NCBI GenBank assembly: GCA_963844175.1
Contig: CAWJNE010000023.1
Location: 124,001-188,000, forward strand
Direction: 5' to 3'
Length of the DNA: 64,000 nucleotides
Origin: JALZMG01 sp963844175
Lineage (GTDB): Bacteria > Actinomycetota > Acidimicrobiia > Acidimicrobiales > Ilumatobacteraceae
Shown here piece by piece: positions 31,195 through 40,294 of this stretch. The translations under genes and the position numbers were made by a program. The notes beneath the pieces were generated by a model. The model did no database searches. It was given only the letters and a program-made list of their open reading frames with translations, and had not been told where the DNA came from. How positions within the stretch are numbered: the first letter of the stretch is position 1; each line of letters opens with the position of its first letter.

Positions 31195-33171
31195 TCAGCG
31201 AGCGGCGAGGGCGCGTGCCCGCGCCAGAACGTGGTCGAGGTTGATGCCCAGCCGCTCGAGCACCTCGGCCCCGGGCGCGCTCACGCCGAAGCGGTCGATG
31301 CCGATCATGTCGTCGGCGTAGCGCTCCCAGCCGAACGTGGCGGCGGCCTCGACCGACAGCACCGGCACGCCGGCGGGCAGGAGCTGCTGGCGGTACTCCG
31401 GGCCCTGGGCGGCGAAGCGGTCCCAGCTGGGCAGGCTCACGACGCGCGTGGCGACGCCGTCGGCGTTGAGCTGCGTGGCCGCCTCGACGGCCAGCGACAC
31501 CTCGCTGCCGGTGGCGACGATGATCACGGCGGGGTTGCCGTCGCCGGCACCGTCGACGACGATCCCGGCGCCCCGCTCGACGGCCGAACCGTCCGTGCAC
31601 ACGGTGACGCCCTGGCGGGTGAGCACGATCACCGTCGGGCCGTCGTGGTCGATCGCCGCGCGCCAAGCCGCCGCCGTCTCGTTGCCGTCGGCTGGGCGGA
31701 TCACCTGGAGCTGCGGAACGGCGCGCAGCGTGGCGAGGTGCTCGACCGGTTGATGCGTCGGGCCGTCTTCGCCGACGCCGACGGAGTCGTGGCTGAAGAC
31801 GAACACCGCTTTGGCGTGGGAGAGCGCGGCGAGGCGGACGGGCTCGCGCATGTAGTCGAGGAAGACGAAGAACGTGGCACCGATGGGGATGACCCCGCCG
31901 TGCTTGGCCATGCCGACGAGCGCCGCACCCATGGCGTGTTCGCGGATCCCGTAGTGGAGCTGGCGCCCGCCGGGCGAGTCCTCGGTCTGGACGCCGGCGT
32001 CGTCGGGGAGTTTGACTCCGGTGTTCCCGGTGAGGTCGGCGGCTCCCGAGACGATGCCGGGGAAGTGGTCGAGCACGGCGCCGAGCACCTTGACCATGGC
32101 CTGGCGGGTGGCGATGTCCTCGCCCTGCTCGAAGGTCGGCAGTGCGTCCTCCCACCCCTTGAGCCCGGTCTGTGCCCACGCCGCGTCCCATTCGGCGCGC
32201 TCGTCCGGGCCGAGCTCGTCGACGGCGTCGGCCCATCGGCCGTAGGCATCGCGGCAGCGCTCCCTGGCCGCGGTCCGGTAGGCGTCGACGATCGCCTCCG
32301 GCGACCAGAACGGCTCGTCCGGGATCCCCATGACGGCCTTGGTGCGGGTGACGTCGGCGGCCTTGAACGGGTTGGCGTGGGCCCGGTGATCACCGGTGTA
32401 GTCGGGCGACGGGGTGGCGATGTGGGAACGCAGGATCAGCAGGGAGGGGCGGCCTTCGTCGGCCTTGGCCGCCTGCAGCGCAGCCTCGAGGGCGTCGCAG
32501 TCGTCGGCGATCGCGCCCAGGTGCTGCACCTCCCAGCCGTAGGCGTTGAACCGCTCGGCCACGTCGTCGGAGTAGGCCAGCGACGTGGGGCCGTCGATCG
32601 TGATGCGGTTGTCGTCGTAGACGCAGATCAGGCGGCCGAGGCCGAGGTGACCGGCCAACGAAGCGGCCTCGTGGCTGATGCCCTCCATGAAGCAGCCGTC
32701 GCCGGCGATGACGAAGGTGTGGTGGTCAACGAGGTCATCACCGAACTTGTGGCGCAGCACGCGCTCGGCGATGGCCATGCCGACGGCGTCGCCGAAGCCC
32801 TGGCCCAGGGGACCGGTCGTGACCTCGACACCGACGGTGTGCCCCGCCTCGGGGTGGCCGGGGGTCTTCGACTCCCAGGATCGGAAGGCCTTCAGGTCGT
32901 CGAGGTCGAGGCCGATGCCCGACAGGTAGAGCATCGAGTACTGGAGGATCGAGGCGTGGCCGTTGGACAGCACGAAGCGGTCGCGGTCGGGCCACTCGTG
33001 GTGCTCGGCGTCGAGCTTCATGACCCGGCTGAAGAGCACGTGGGCGAGGGGGGCGAGGGCCATCGCCGTGCCCTGGTGACCGCTGTTGGCGCGCAGCGGG
33101 GCGTCCATGGCGAACCCACGGATCATGGAGATCGCCGCGGCCTGGACGTCGGCCGGGAGCTCGGTGTGCAT
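31195..33171 (-). CDS. tkt: Transketolase
   Basis: A 658-residue thiamine-diphosphate enzyme of the pentose-phosphate pathway. It has the N-terminal GHQGTAMALAPLAHVL, the TPP motif GDGCFMEG ending in DDNRITIDG, the pyrimidine-binding GIREHAMG and HDSVGVGEDGPTHQP. The frame is open to 33228, but homology begins at MHTELPADVQ, so ATG 33171 is chosen. The longer start would run into palindrome copy 3. Confidence 0.95.
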   Translation of the reverse strand: MHTELPADVQAAAISMIRGFAMDAPLRANSGHQGTAMALAPLAHVLFSRVMKLDAEHHEWPDRDRFVLSNGHASILQYSMLYLSGIGLDLDDLKAFRSWESKTPGHPEAGHTVGVEVTTGPLGQGFGDAVGMAIAERVLRHKFGDDLVDHHTFVIAGDGCFMEGISHEAASLAGHLGLGRLICVYDDNRITIDGPTSLAYSDDVAERFNAYGWEVQHLGAIADDCDALEAALQAAKADEGRPSLLILRSHIATPSPDYTGDHRAHANPFKAADVTRTKAVMGIPDEPFWSPEAIVDAYRTAARERCRDAYGRWADAVDELGPDERAEWDAAWAQTGLKGWEDALPTFEQGEDIATRQAMVKVLGAVLDHFPGIVSGAADLTGNTGVKLPDDAGVQTEDSPGGRQLHYGIREHAMGAALVGMAKHGGVIPIGATFFVFLDYMREPVRLAALSHAKAVFVFSHDSVGVGEDGPTHQPVEHLATLRAVPQLQVIRPADGNETAAAWRAAIDHDGPTVIVLTRQGVTVCTDGSAVERGAGIVVDGAGDGNPAVIIVATGSEVSLAVEAATQLNADGVATRVVSLPSWDRFAAQGPEYRQQLLPAGVPVLSVEAAATFGWERYADDMIGIDRFGVSAPGAEVLERLGINLDHVLARARALAAR

Positions 33172-33216
33172 CGTCGGCGACCCTACCCAACCCGCCGCAC
33201 CGCCAGCCGAGGAGTC

Positions 33217-33264
33217 GCGTTTGTTCACCCACGGTCGCTGGGCCGACCGGCAACGAACAAACGC
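33217..33264. repeat. 48-bp intergenic palindrome, copy 3
   Basis: Arms GCGTTTGTTC and GAACAAACGC. Inner stem GGTCG / CGACC around CTGGGC. It lies 4 bases beyond the stop of the upstream minus-strand gene (33269) and 45 bp before the tkt start. Confidence 0.9.
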
Positions 33265-33268
33265 GGTG

Positions 33269-33679
33269 TCAGGCGGGCGGGAGCAGGGTGAAGGGGACGA
33301 CGAGCCACGGGCCGCGATCGATGCGGCAGTGGGCGAAGACCTGCCCGTAGTCGGGGAACTCCAGCTCGCCGCGCACGAGCCGGTAGGTGAACTTGCCCGG
33401 CTCGACGGTGAACGGGCTGACGTTGCGGGCCACCAGGTCGTCGTCGGTCGCCTCGACCTCGGGATCGCCCGTCCGCCGGAACATGACCTCGAACACGCCG
33501 CTGCCGTCGTCGCCGGGCGGGCAGTAGATCAGCCCGACGAGGTGCGGTGTGATGGTGACCGGAGCCGGGGTGGGCGCGGCCATGGAGAACATGGCACCCG
33601 TGAGGTCGATGCGCGTCGACGGGCCCGGCGCTTGGCGCAACTCGAAGTTCTCGACGAACAACGACGCCACGATGTGCAT
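33269..33679 (-). CDS. Conserved hypothetical protein
   Basis: A 136-residue protein with alternating strands and no membrane segment or catalytic motif. It opens MHIVASLFVENFELRQ and continues with beta-rich text (VGLIYCPPGDDGSGVFEVMF). The layout recalls small single-domain DUF6941-like proteins, but I am not sure. It lies upstream of tkt on the same strand, separated by palindrome copy 3, and is divergent from sodB. ATG 33679 is chosen; the open frame extends to 33712. Confidence 0.55.
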   Translation of the reverse strand: MHIVASLFVENFELRQAPGPSTRIDLTGAMFSMAAPTPAPVTITPHLVGLIYCPPGDDGSGVFEVMFRRTGDPEVEATDDDLVARNVSPFTVEPGKFTYRLVRGELEFPDYGQVFAHCRIDRGPWLVVPFTLLPPA

Positions 33680-33770
33680 GCGGGGAGGGTACCGATGGGC
33701 TGTTTGTCGCACCGGCGCGATCGGGCAGAATCGGGCGTCACCGAATCGACCGACAGAGAAGGACCCGCCG

Positions 33771-34352
33771 ATGGCTTTCGAACTGCCCCCGCTGCCCTAC
33801 GACATGAACGCCCTGGAGCCGTACCTCTCGGCGGAGACCTTCGAATACCACTACGGCAAGCACCACAAGACCTACGTCGACACCTTGAACACCCTGGTCG
33901 AGGGCACGCCGCAGGAGTCGGCGTCGCTGGAGGAGATCATCAAGAGCGCCGAGCCGGGCAAGGTCTTCAACAACGCCGCCCAGGTGTGGAACCACTCGCT
34001 GTACTGGACGTCGATGGCGCCGGGCGGCGGGGGAGCGCCGACGGGAGCGGCCGGTGACGCCGTGCAGGAGGCGTTCGGCGGGTTCGACAAGTTCAAGGAG
34101 GAGTTCAAGGCCGCGGCGACGGGCCAGTTCGGGTCCGGCTGGGCATGGCTCACCCTCGACGGCGGCAAGCTCGCCATCATGGCGACCGGCAACGCCGACC
34201 TCCCGATGAAGCACGACAAGAACGCCGTCCTGACGTGCGATGTCTGGGAGCACGCCTACTACATCGACTACCGCAACAAGCGGCCCGACTACGTCGACGC
34301 CTTCCTCGACCACCTCATCAACTGGAAGTTGCTCGACGACGCCCTGGGCTGA
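33771..34352 (+). CDS. sodB: Superoxide dismutase, Fe-type
   Basis: A 193-residue Fe/Mn superoxide dismutase. The metal ligands are visible in YHYGKHHKTYVD, the VWNHSLYW segment and DVWEHAYYIDYRNKR. The second-sphere context FNNAAQVWNH (Ala-Gln) favours the iron form over manganese; metal use cannot be settled from sequence alone. AGAAGG lies upstream of ATG 33771. The gene stands alone between divergent and convergent neighbours. Confidence 0.93.
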   Translation: MAFELPPLPYDMNALEPYLSAETFEYHYGKHHKTYVDTLNTLVEGTPQESASLEEIIKSAEPGKVFNNAAQVWNHSLYWTSMAPGGGGAPTGAAGDAVQEAFGGFDKFKEEFKAAATGQFGSGWAWLTLDGGKLAIMATGNADLPMKHDKNAVLTCDVWEHAYYIDYRNKRPDYVDAFLDHLINWKLLDDALG

Positions 34353-34359
34353 GTCGACG

Positions 34360-34407
34360 GCGTTTGTGCGACGAGCGCCGGCCGGGCGACGGCCGGCGCA
34401 CAAACGC
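34360..34407. repeat. 48-bp intergenic palindrome, copy 4
   Basis: Arms GCGTTTGTGC and GCACAAACGC. It lies 8 bases after the sodB stop, between converging sodB and the desaturase gene. The flanking pair outside the arms is G-C instead of the usual C-G, a compensatory change. Confidence 0.9.
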
Positions 34408-34420
34408 CGGCACGGGCGGA

Positions 34421-35179
34421 TCAGGCGGCGCGTTGGCGCGGCTTCGGACGGGCGATGCTGGCCACGCCCACTGCCCGCGTCCTGGCCAGTCGCACCCAGG
34501 TCAGCACCTTGATCACGTACCAGGCCGGGTCGATCTCGTACCAGCGGTGAGCCAGCTTGGCCGACGTCGGCAGGGCGTGGTGGTTGTTGTGCAGGCCTTC
34601 GCCGGCGGTGAGGAAGGCCAGCCACTGCAGGTTGCCCGCAGTGTTGTCGTAGGGCTTGCGACCGAAGTGGTGGGCGATCGCGTTCACCGCGGCTGATCCG
34701 CCGAGGTACAGGTTGACGTGCACGAACGCGGCGATCAGTCCGATCTGCCACCCGCACGTGATGACGAGCAGCCCGACGCCGATCGCCAGCCCCAGCAGCG
34801 CATGGTCGTAGAACCACCGATCGGCCCACGTCTGGGGGAGGTCCCTGGCGTACTTCGAGAGGGTCTGGGGGTTGCGCGCCTCGCGGCGGTACATCGCCAC
34901 GTTCATCATCTGCACCTTGATCCACCCGTGCAGCACGGGCGAGTGCGGATCGCCAACGACGTCCGTGAACGCGTGGTGCTTGCGGTGCACGGCAACCCAC
35001 TGGCGGGGCCGGATGCCAGTCGTGATCCAGGTGACGAACCGGAAGACCTGCACCACCGCTGGGTGCAGCGTCAGCGCTCGGTGCGACAGCGCTCGGTGGA
35101 GGTAGATCGTCGTGGCGAGGTTGGCGAGCAACGTGACGCCGAATCCGACGGTCAGCCCGAGCAGAAGCGTGCGGAGCAT
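34421..35179 (-). CDS. Acyl-CoA/acyl-lipid delta-9-type desaturase
   Basis: A 252-residue membrane fatty-acid desaturase. All three histidine boxes are present: HRALSHR, HRKHHAFTD and HNNHH, which hold the di-iron centre. Hydrophobic segments occur before the first box and between the second and third. It would add double bonds to acyl chains and adjust membrane fluidity. It is divergent from a TetR gene with an operator-like palindrome in the 60-bp gap, so it is probably repressed by that regulator. Confidence 0.88.
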   Translation of the reverse strand: MLRTLLLGLTVGFGVTLLANLATTIYLHRALSHRALTLHPAVVQVFRFVTWITTGIRPRQWVAVHRKHHAFTDVVGDPHSPVLHGWIKVQMMNVAMYRREARNPQTLSKYARDLPQTWADRWFYDHALLGLAIGVGLLVITCGWQIGLIAAFVHVNLYLGGSAAVNAIAHHFGRKPYDNTAGNLQWLAFLTAGEGLHNNHHALPTSAKLAHRWYEIDPAWYVIKVLTWVRLARTRAVGVASIARPKPRQRAA

Positions 35180-35199
35180 AGCCGTACGGTATCAACGGC

Positions 35200-35217
35200 T
35201 ACCTACTGGTCGGTAGG
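35200..35217. promoter_or_regulatory. Probable TetR operator between desaturase and regulator
   Basis: TACCTACTGGTCGGTAGG contains the inverted repeat CCTAC / GTAGG (35202-35206 and 35213-35217). It sits midway between the two divergent start codons (35179 and 35240). Palindromes of the form TACC-N8-GGTA are common TetR-family sites. It could control both genes. Confidence 0.6.
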
Positions 35218-35239
35218 GCGCGCTCAGTACAGTGTCCGA

Positions 35240-35881
35240 ATGGGCGCGGATCACCCGATCGAGGTACGCGCCGCGGTCACCCCACCGCCGCGCACCACGC
35301 GCGAGCTGATCCTCGATGAGGCGGTCATCTGCTTCGCCACGACCGGGTACGAGGGCACGTCGCTGAACGACATCGCCGCCGGCGTCGGGATCCGGCGGCC
35401 GAGCCTGCTGCACCACTTTCCCTCCAAAGAGGCGCTCTACGGCGAGGTCTTCGAGCGCCTGCTGTCGGACTGGTTCGGCCGACTCGATGCTGCGGTGGCT
35501 GTCGAAGAGCGCGGCTGGCCCAAGGTCGAGCTGGTCCTGCGCGCCGGGTTCGGGTACTTCGTCGACAACCCGGCGTACGTCCGCCTGGTCCGCCGGGAGG
35601 CGATCGACGGCGGCGCGCACCTGGGCATCGACCTGGCGGCGGTCCTGAGGCCGATGTTCGATCTCGCCGTCGACTACTTCCGCCGGGAGATGGCGGCCGG
35701 GGTCTTCCGCGAGCAGGACGCCGAGCAGCTCCTGCTCACCGGCTACGGCGCCTTGCTGAGCTACTTCTCCGACGGCCCGTTTCTCGAGGGGCTGCTGGAC
35801 ATCGATCCGCTCGACCCCCGTGCGCTCGAGCAACGCCTCGACCACGTGCTGGCCTTCTTCCAGGCCGCACTCGTCCCGTAA
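35240..35881 (+). CDS. TetR/AcrR family transcriptional repressor
   Basis: A 213-residue TetR regulator. The N-terminal helix-turn-helix is clear: ILDEAVICFATTGYEGTSLNDIAAGVG, with the recognition helix RRPSLLHHFPSKEALY. A variable ligand-binding C-terminal domain follows. Its position next to a desaturase gene recalls DesT/FasR-type lipid regulators, whose ligands are acyl-CoAs; that assignment is inferred from context. ATG 35240 follows the operator by 22 bp. Confidence 0.88.
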   Translation: MGADHPIEVRAAVTPPPRTTRELILDEAVICFATTGYEGTSLNDIAAGVGIRRPSLLHHFPSKEALYGEVFERLLSDWFGRLDAAVAVEERGWPKVELVLRAGFGYFVDNPAYVRLVRREAIDGGAHLGIDLAAVLRPMFDLAVDYFRREMAAGVFREQDAEQLLLTGYGALLSYFSDGPFLEGLLDIDPLDPRALEQRLDHVLAFFQAALVP

Positions 35882-35930
35882 CCGGCTCCAGTTCGCCGAG
35901 CCGACCCCGCGCACCTACCATCGCCGGCCC

Positions 35931-36725
35931 ATGGCGACGCTGCAGCACGGTCAAGACACCATCGGGTACGACGTCGTCGGCGACCCGGCCCCCGGCGGAC
36001 GGGTCGTGCTGCTCTACCACGGCACCACCCAGGACCGGGCGGCCTGGGACTTCGTCCTGGCCGCACTGCCGGAGGGCCACGACCTGTCGTTCGTCAAGGT
36101 CGAGTTCCCCGGCGCCGGCGAATCGTCGATGCCGACCGGGGCGCTGACCGTCGACCAGCTCGTCGACGGCGGGTTGGCCGTGATGGGGCAGCTCGGCATC
36201 GATGCCTTCCACGTCGCCGGGTACTCGCTCGGTGCCGTCGCCGCCCTGGCCACGGCGGCGCGGGCGGCGCCCCAGGTCCAGACGGTCACCAGCCTGTGCG
36301 GGTGGGCGCTGTCCGACGCCCGGATGATCTTCACGTTCGACCTCTGGAAGCGGCTGATCGTCGCCGACCCGGAGCTCTTCGTGCGCTATGCGGTCGCCGA
36401 TGGGTTCACGGCGCCGGCGATCGGCGCGCTCGAACCGGCGATGGCCGACGTGATCGGCCTGGGGGTGGCGTCGATCCAGCCCGGCTCGGCCGCCCAGCTG
36501 GATCTGGACATGACGCTCGACATCACGGCGTTGCTGGGGCAGATCAGTGCGCCGGCGTTGATCATCGGCGCCGAGGACGACCGCTGGGTCGACGTGTCAC
36601 ATTCCCGGTCGCTGGCCGAGGCCATCCCGGGGGCTCGTCTGGAGGTGCTCCCGGCCGGCCACGTCGTCATCCAGGAGCTACCGGCCGATGTCGCCCGGCT
36701 CCTGCACGCCCACGTCACGGCGTGA
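35931..36725 (+). CDS. Alpha/beta hydrolase
   Basis: A 264-residue alpha/beta-hydrolase-fold protein. The oxyanion segment is YHGTTQDRAAWD, the nucleophile elbow GYSLGA, a likely acid is in EDDRW and the histidine is in GHVV near the end. The substrate is unknown. It lies 49 bp after the TetR gene on the same strand and overlaps the thioesterase gene by 4 nt. Confidence 0.82.
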   Translation: MATLQHGQDTIGYDVVGDPAPGGRVVLLYHGTTQDRAAWDFVLAALPEGHDLSFVKVEFPGAGESSMPTGALTVDQLVDGGLAVMGQLGIDAFHVAGYSLGAVAALATAARAAPQVQTVTSLCGWALSDARMIFTFDLWKRLIVADPELFVRYAVADGFTAPAIGALEPAMADVIGLGVASIQPGSAAQLDLDMTLDITALLGQISAPALIIGAEDDRWVDVSHSRSLAEAIPGARLEVLPAGHVVIQELPADVARLLHAHVTA

Positions 36726-37189
36726 GCGAGAGCGAACAGGCACCTGCGTCGAGGGCCGACCAGTTCGCCCCGCTCGACGACGAGGCCGCGGAACGCTGGC
36801 AGCGCTTCGGGCAGTCCGACCAGGTGTGGTTCCCCCAGTACCTCGGCCTCTCGGTGGAGGAGGTGCGCCTGGACTACTGCCGGATGCGCCTGACGTTCCG
36901 GCCGGAGCTGCTGCAGGCCGGCGGGGTGATGCACGGCGGAGCGCTGGCGGCGCTGCTCGATTCGGCCCTGGTGCCGGCGATCGGCGGCCCGCTGGCCGAC
37001 GGCTCGGAGTTCTCCACGGTCGACCTGCACGTGCAGTACCTACGCCCGGTGCGCAACGAGGACGTCATCGCCGAGGGCTGGGTCGTGCGCCGGGGGAAGC
37101 GGATCGTGTTCGGCCAGAGCGAGGCGCGCGGCGCCGACAGCGGTGAGGTGGCCGCCACCGCGGTCCTCACCTACAACGTCCGTCCCTGA
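36722..37189 (+). CDS. Hotdog-fold thioesterase (PaaI-like)
   Basis: A 155-residue protein with the hotdog core GGVMHGGALAALLDSA followed by STVDLHVQYLRPVRNEDVIAEG, typical of PaaI/4HBT acyl-CoA thioesterases. It probably hydrolyses acyl- or aryl-CoA esters. GTG 36722 overlaps the stop of the hydrolase gene (GTGA), so the pair is coupled. Confidence 0.85.
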   Translation: MSESEQAPASRADQFAPLDDEAAERWQRFGQSDQVWFPQYLGLSVEEVRLDYCRMRLTFRPELLQAGGVMHGGALAALLDSALVPAIGGPLADGSEFSTVDLHVQYLRPVRNEDVIAEGWVVRRGKRIVFGQSEARGADSGEVAATAVLTYNVRP

Positions 37190-37333
37190 GGCGACGCGAC
37201 CGGCGGGGAACCGGTTGCACCCGGTCCGGCGTCTCATCGCCGTGCGTATCTCATGCGGCTTCACGCGCTCGTCATGTGAACGTCAAGCGAGCGCGCCCAC
37301 GCTCATGACATCCCTCCAGGACGGACGGCAGCG

Positions 37334-38023
37334 ATGCACCAAGCGAACGACCAGCAGACGACGATCATGACGACGAGCGGGGCGCCGATCGGCCTCGACG
37401 TGCTCGCCCGGGTCCGGCGCGCCTTGGCAGCCAGCGCCTGCGAGCTCGAGCGTGCACTGGCCGAGCTGCGGCCCGACGATCGCCGCCGGCAGCGAGCACT
37501 CGACCGCTGGTTCGCCGGGTTCGCCGACCAGCTGCGGCGCCACCACGACCTGGTCGACACGATGATCGCCCCCGCGCTGGGCGGGCGCGGCGCCCTCGAT
37601 CAGCGGGCGCTGGACACGCTGGCCGCCGACCACGCCTGGGTCGACGAGCTGCTCGGCGACCTCGGCGATGCGCTCGGGGTGCTGTCGTTCGGATTCGGGG
37701 ACGAGCAGACGTGGATCCGCACGTCGATCGACCTGGCCATGGCGCTGAAGCAGGCGCTCGACGGCCAGTTGGCCCGGGAGCAGCGGCTGCTGGCGCCGCT
37801 GGTCGAGCGGAACATGACGCCGGCGGAGCAGGACGTCCTGCGCTACGAGTCGATGCGGCGGGTTGCCGGGGGGCCGGTCCGGTTCTCGCTCGGCTGGCTG
37901 TACTCCCACGTCGACCCGGAGGAGCGCCAGGAGCTCTCGTCGTACGCGCCGGCCGCCCGCCGTCTGATCTGGCGGTCGCAGCGTGGCGCCTACGCCCGTT
38001 CGACCACCGCCGCGCTCGGCTGA
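37334..38023 (+). CDS. Hemerythrin-like (HHE) domain protein
   Basis: A 229-residue helical protein. The pattern FADQLRRHHDLVDTMIAPAL, ADHAWVDELL and REQRLLAPLVE matches a hemerythrin/HHE four-helix bundle, with His and Glu residues placed to bind two irons. The C-terminal 60 residues are outside the domain. A role in oxygen, NO or iron handling is possible. The start may be ATG 37334 or 37367. A 144-bp gap precedes it. Confidence 0.7.
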   Translation: MHQANDQQTTIMTTSGAPIGLDVLARVRRALAASACELERALAELRPDDRRRQRALDRWFAGFADQLRRHHDLVDTMIAPALGGRGALDQRALDTLAADHAWVDELLGDLGDALGVLSFGFGDEQTWIRTSIDLAMALKQALDGQLAREQRLLAPLVERNMTPAEQDVLRYESMRRVAGGPVRFSLGWLYSHVDPEERQELSSYAPAARRLIWRSQRGAYARSTTAALG

Positions 38024-38036
38024 CCCGTCCAGACTC

Positions 38037-38084
38037 GCGTTTGTTCGCCGGGCGTCGGTCACCCGACCGTCGGCGCACAAACGC
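38037..38084. repeat. 48-bp intergenic palindrome, copy 5
   Basis: Left arm GCGTTTGTTC, right arm GCACAAACGC (mixed T/G type). The inner stem is GTCG / CGAC. It starts 14 bases after the hemerythrin-like gene and 55 bp before the next. Confidence 0.9.
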
Positions 38085-38139
38085 GTGGTGTTGGGGGAGC
38101 CGCTGCGGGTCCGGGTGCCGTCACTAGGTTGACGGCCCG

Positions 38140-40294
38140 ATGAGCACGCTGTCAGAGGCCGTTTCCAAGGACTTGCTGGCCGGGTTCGGCGTGCCGTTCG
38201 CGCCGGAGATCCTGGCCAGCACGGCCGACGACGCGGTCCGCGCGGCCGACCAGCTCGGCTATCCCGTCGCCGCCAAGCTGAACGGCGAGGCCATCGCCCA
38301 CAAGACCGAGCGCGGCCTGGTCCGCCTCGGCCTCGCCGACGCCGGCGCCGTCCGCCGGGCCGCGGAGGACCTCCTCGCAGCCGCGACCCCGGACGATGGC
38401 CGGGTGACGCTGCTCGTCGCGCCGATGGTCGGCGGTCATCGGGAGCTGATCACGGGGCTGCTGCGCGACCCCCAGTTCGGTCCCACCGTCATGCTCGGCG
38501 TCGGCGGTGTGCTGACGGAGGCGCTCGGCGACGTGGTGTTCCGCCCGGCACCCGTCGACGCCCTGACGGCGGCCGAGATGGTCGACGACCTGCGGCACGC
38601 AGCGCCTTCTCGGGGCGTCGCGGGGTGAGGCGGCCGTCGATCGGAACCAGCTGGCCGAGGTCCTCGTCGGACTCGGGCGCCTGGCCGTGGAGCGTCCGGA
38701 CGTCATCAGCGTCGACGTCAACCCGCTGATCGTCGACCCATCAGGGCGGCTCGTCGCCGTCGACGCCCTGGTCGAGATCGGCGCCGAGGGGGACACCGAC
38801 CGGCCGCCGCGGCGTCCGCCGCCGACGGCGGAGCAGTTCCGGGCGTTGTTCGAGCCGCGCGGGGTCCTCGTCTCGGGTGCGTCGACCCACCCCGGGAAGT
38901 TCGGGTTCGTGTCGCTGCACAACGTGCTGGCCAACGGGTACGCCGGCCAGGTCTTCGGCACCAACCTGCAGGGCGAGGAGGTGCTCGGCGTGCGCACGGT
39001 CGCCGACGTCTCCGAGCTCCCCGACGGGGAGATCGACCTGGTCGTCGTGTGCACACCGGCATCGGCCAACCCCGACCTGCTGAGGTCCTGCGCGGCCAAG
39101 GGCGTGCGGGCGGCCTTCCTGACCTCCGCCGGCTATGGCGAAGCCGGCACCGAGGGCCGCCAGGCGGAGCTCGAGCTGGTCGCCCTCGCCGACGAGCTCG
39201 GCATGCTGCTCGCCGGACCGAACGGGCAAGGCGTCGTCAGCACGCCGGTCTCGCTGTGTGCACAGATCGTCGCCCCGTACCCGCCGGCGGGGCGCATCGC
39301 GGTGGCCAGCCAGAGCGGCAACTTCGTGTCCAGCTTCCTGAACTGGGCCCGGGCGACCGGGGTCGGGATCAGCCGGGCCGTGTCGGCCGGCAACGCCGCC
39401 GCCGTCACGGTGGCCGACTACCTCGAACACTTCGCCGACGATCCGGCGACGGCGGTCGGGCTCGCCTACATCGAGGGCATCACGGACGGTCGAACCCTGC
39501 TCGAAGGACTCGGCCAGGCGGCCGGGCGCAAGCCGCTGGTGCTGGTCAAGGGCGGTGCCACCGACAGCGGGGCGCGGGCGGCGGCCAGTCACACCGGCGC
39601 CCTGGCCGCCGACGACAAGGTCTTCGACGGTGCCTGCAAGGCCGCCGGGGTCACGCGGGCGACCACGGTCGAGGAGGCGTTCGAGGCTGCGGCGACGTTC
39701 GCCACCCAGCCCGCACCGGCCGGGCCGAACGTGGTGGTCCTGACGACCGCTGGCGGGTGGGGCGTGGTCACCGCTGATGCGATCGCTCGCGACGGCGATC
39801 TGCGGCTGCTGACCCTGCCACCCGACCTGGAGGCGGCCATCGACGAGCTGCTGCCGCCCCGCTGGAGCCGCAACAACCCGGTCGACTGCGCCGGCGGCGA
39901 GACCCGCGACACGATCCCGCAGGTCCTCGGGCTGATCGCCGAGCACCCGGACGTGCACGCGGTGATCTACCTGGGGCTGGGCATCCAGTCGAACCAGGCG
40001 CGGATGATGCGCGACGGCCCCTTCTACCCCGGGAGCGGGCTGGAGCGGATCGTCGCCTACCACGAGCGGCAGGACACAAGGTTCGCCGAAGCCGCCGACG
40101 AGCTGAGTCGGGCCACCGGCAAGCCGATCCTCACGGCGACGGAGTTGGCCGTCGCCGACCCGACCAACGCCGGACCGGCGACCGTTCGCGCCACCGGTCG
40201 CCTGTGCTACCCGAGCGGCAACCGCGCCGTCGTCGCCCTCGGGCACCTCTACCGCGACGCCCGCCACCGTCGCCGCCGCGCCACCCGCCCGTGA
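38140..40294 (+). CDS. ADP-forming acyl-CoA synthetase (acetate-CoA ligase-like), frame broken by one extra base near 38596
   Basis: A fused ADP-forming acyl-CoA synthetase. The ATP-grasp part (YPVAAKLNGEAIAHKTERG) is read from ATG 38140 but stops at 38626-38628. The rest (LAEVLVGLGRLAVERPDVISVDVNPL; then the CoA-binding domain FEPRGVLVSGAS and the ligase domains SHTGALAADDKV and WSRNNPVDCAGG) is in the next frame. Removing one base just after CTG CGG near 38596 restores an uninterrupted 717-residue protein, the expected size. It probably makes acyl-CoA from acid, ATP and CoA. Confidence 0.8.

Noticed and set aside
30259..33291. 1,010-codon plus-strand open frame
   Set aside because: It lies entirely antisense to transaldolase and transketolase and has shadow-type composition.
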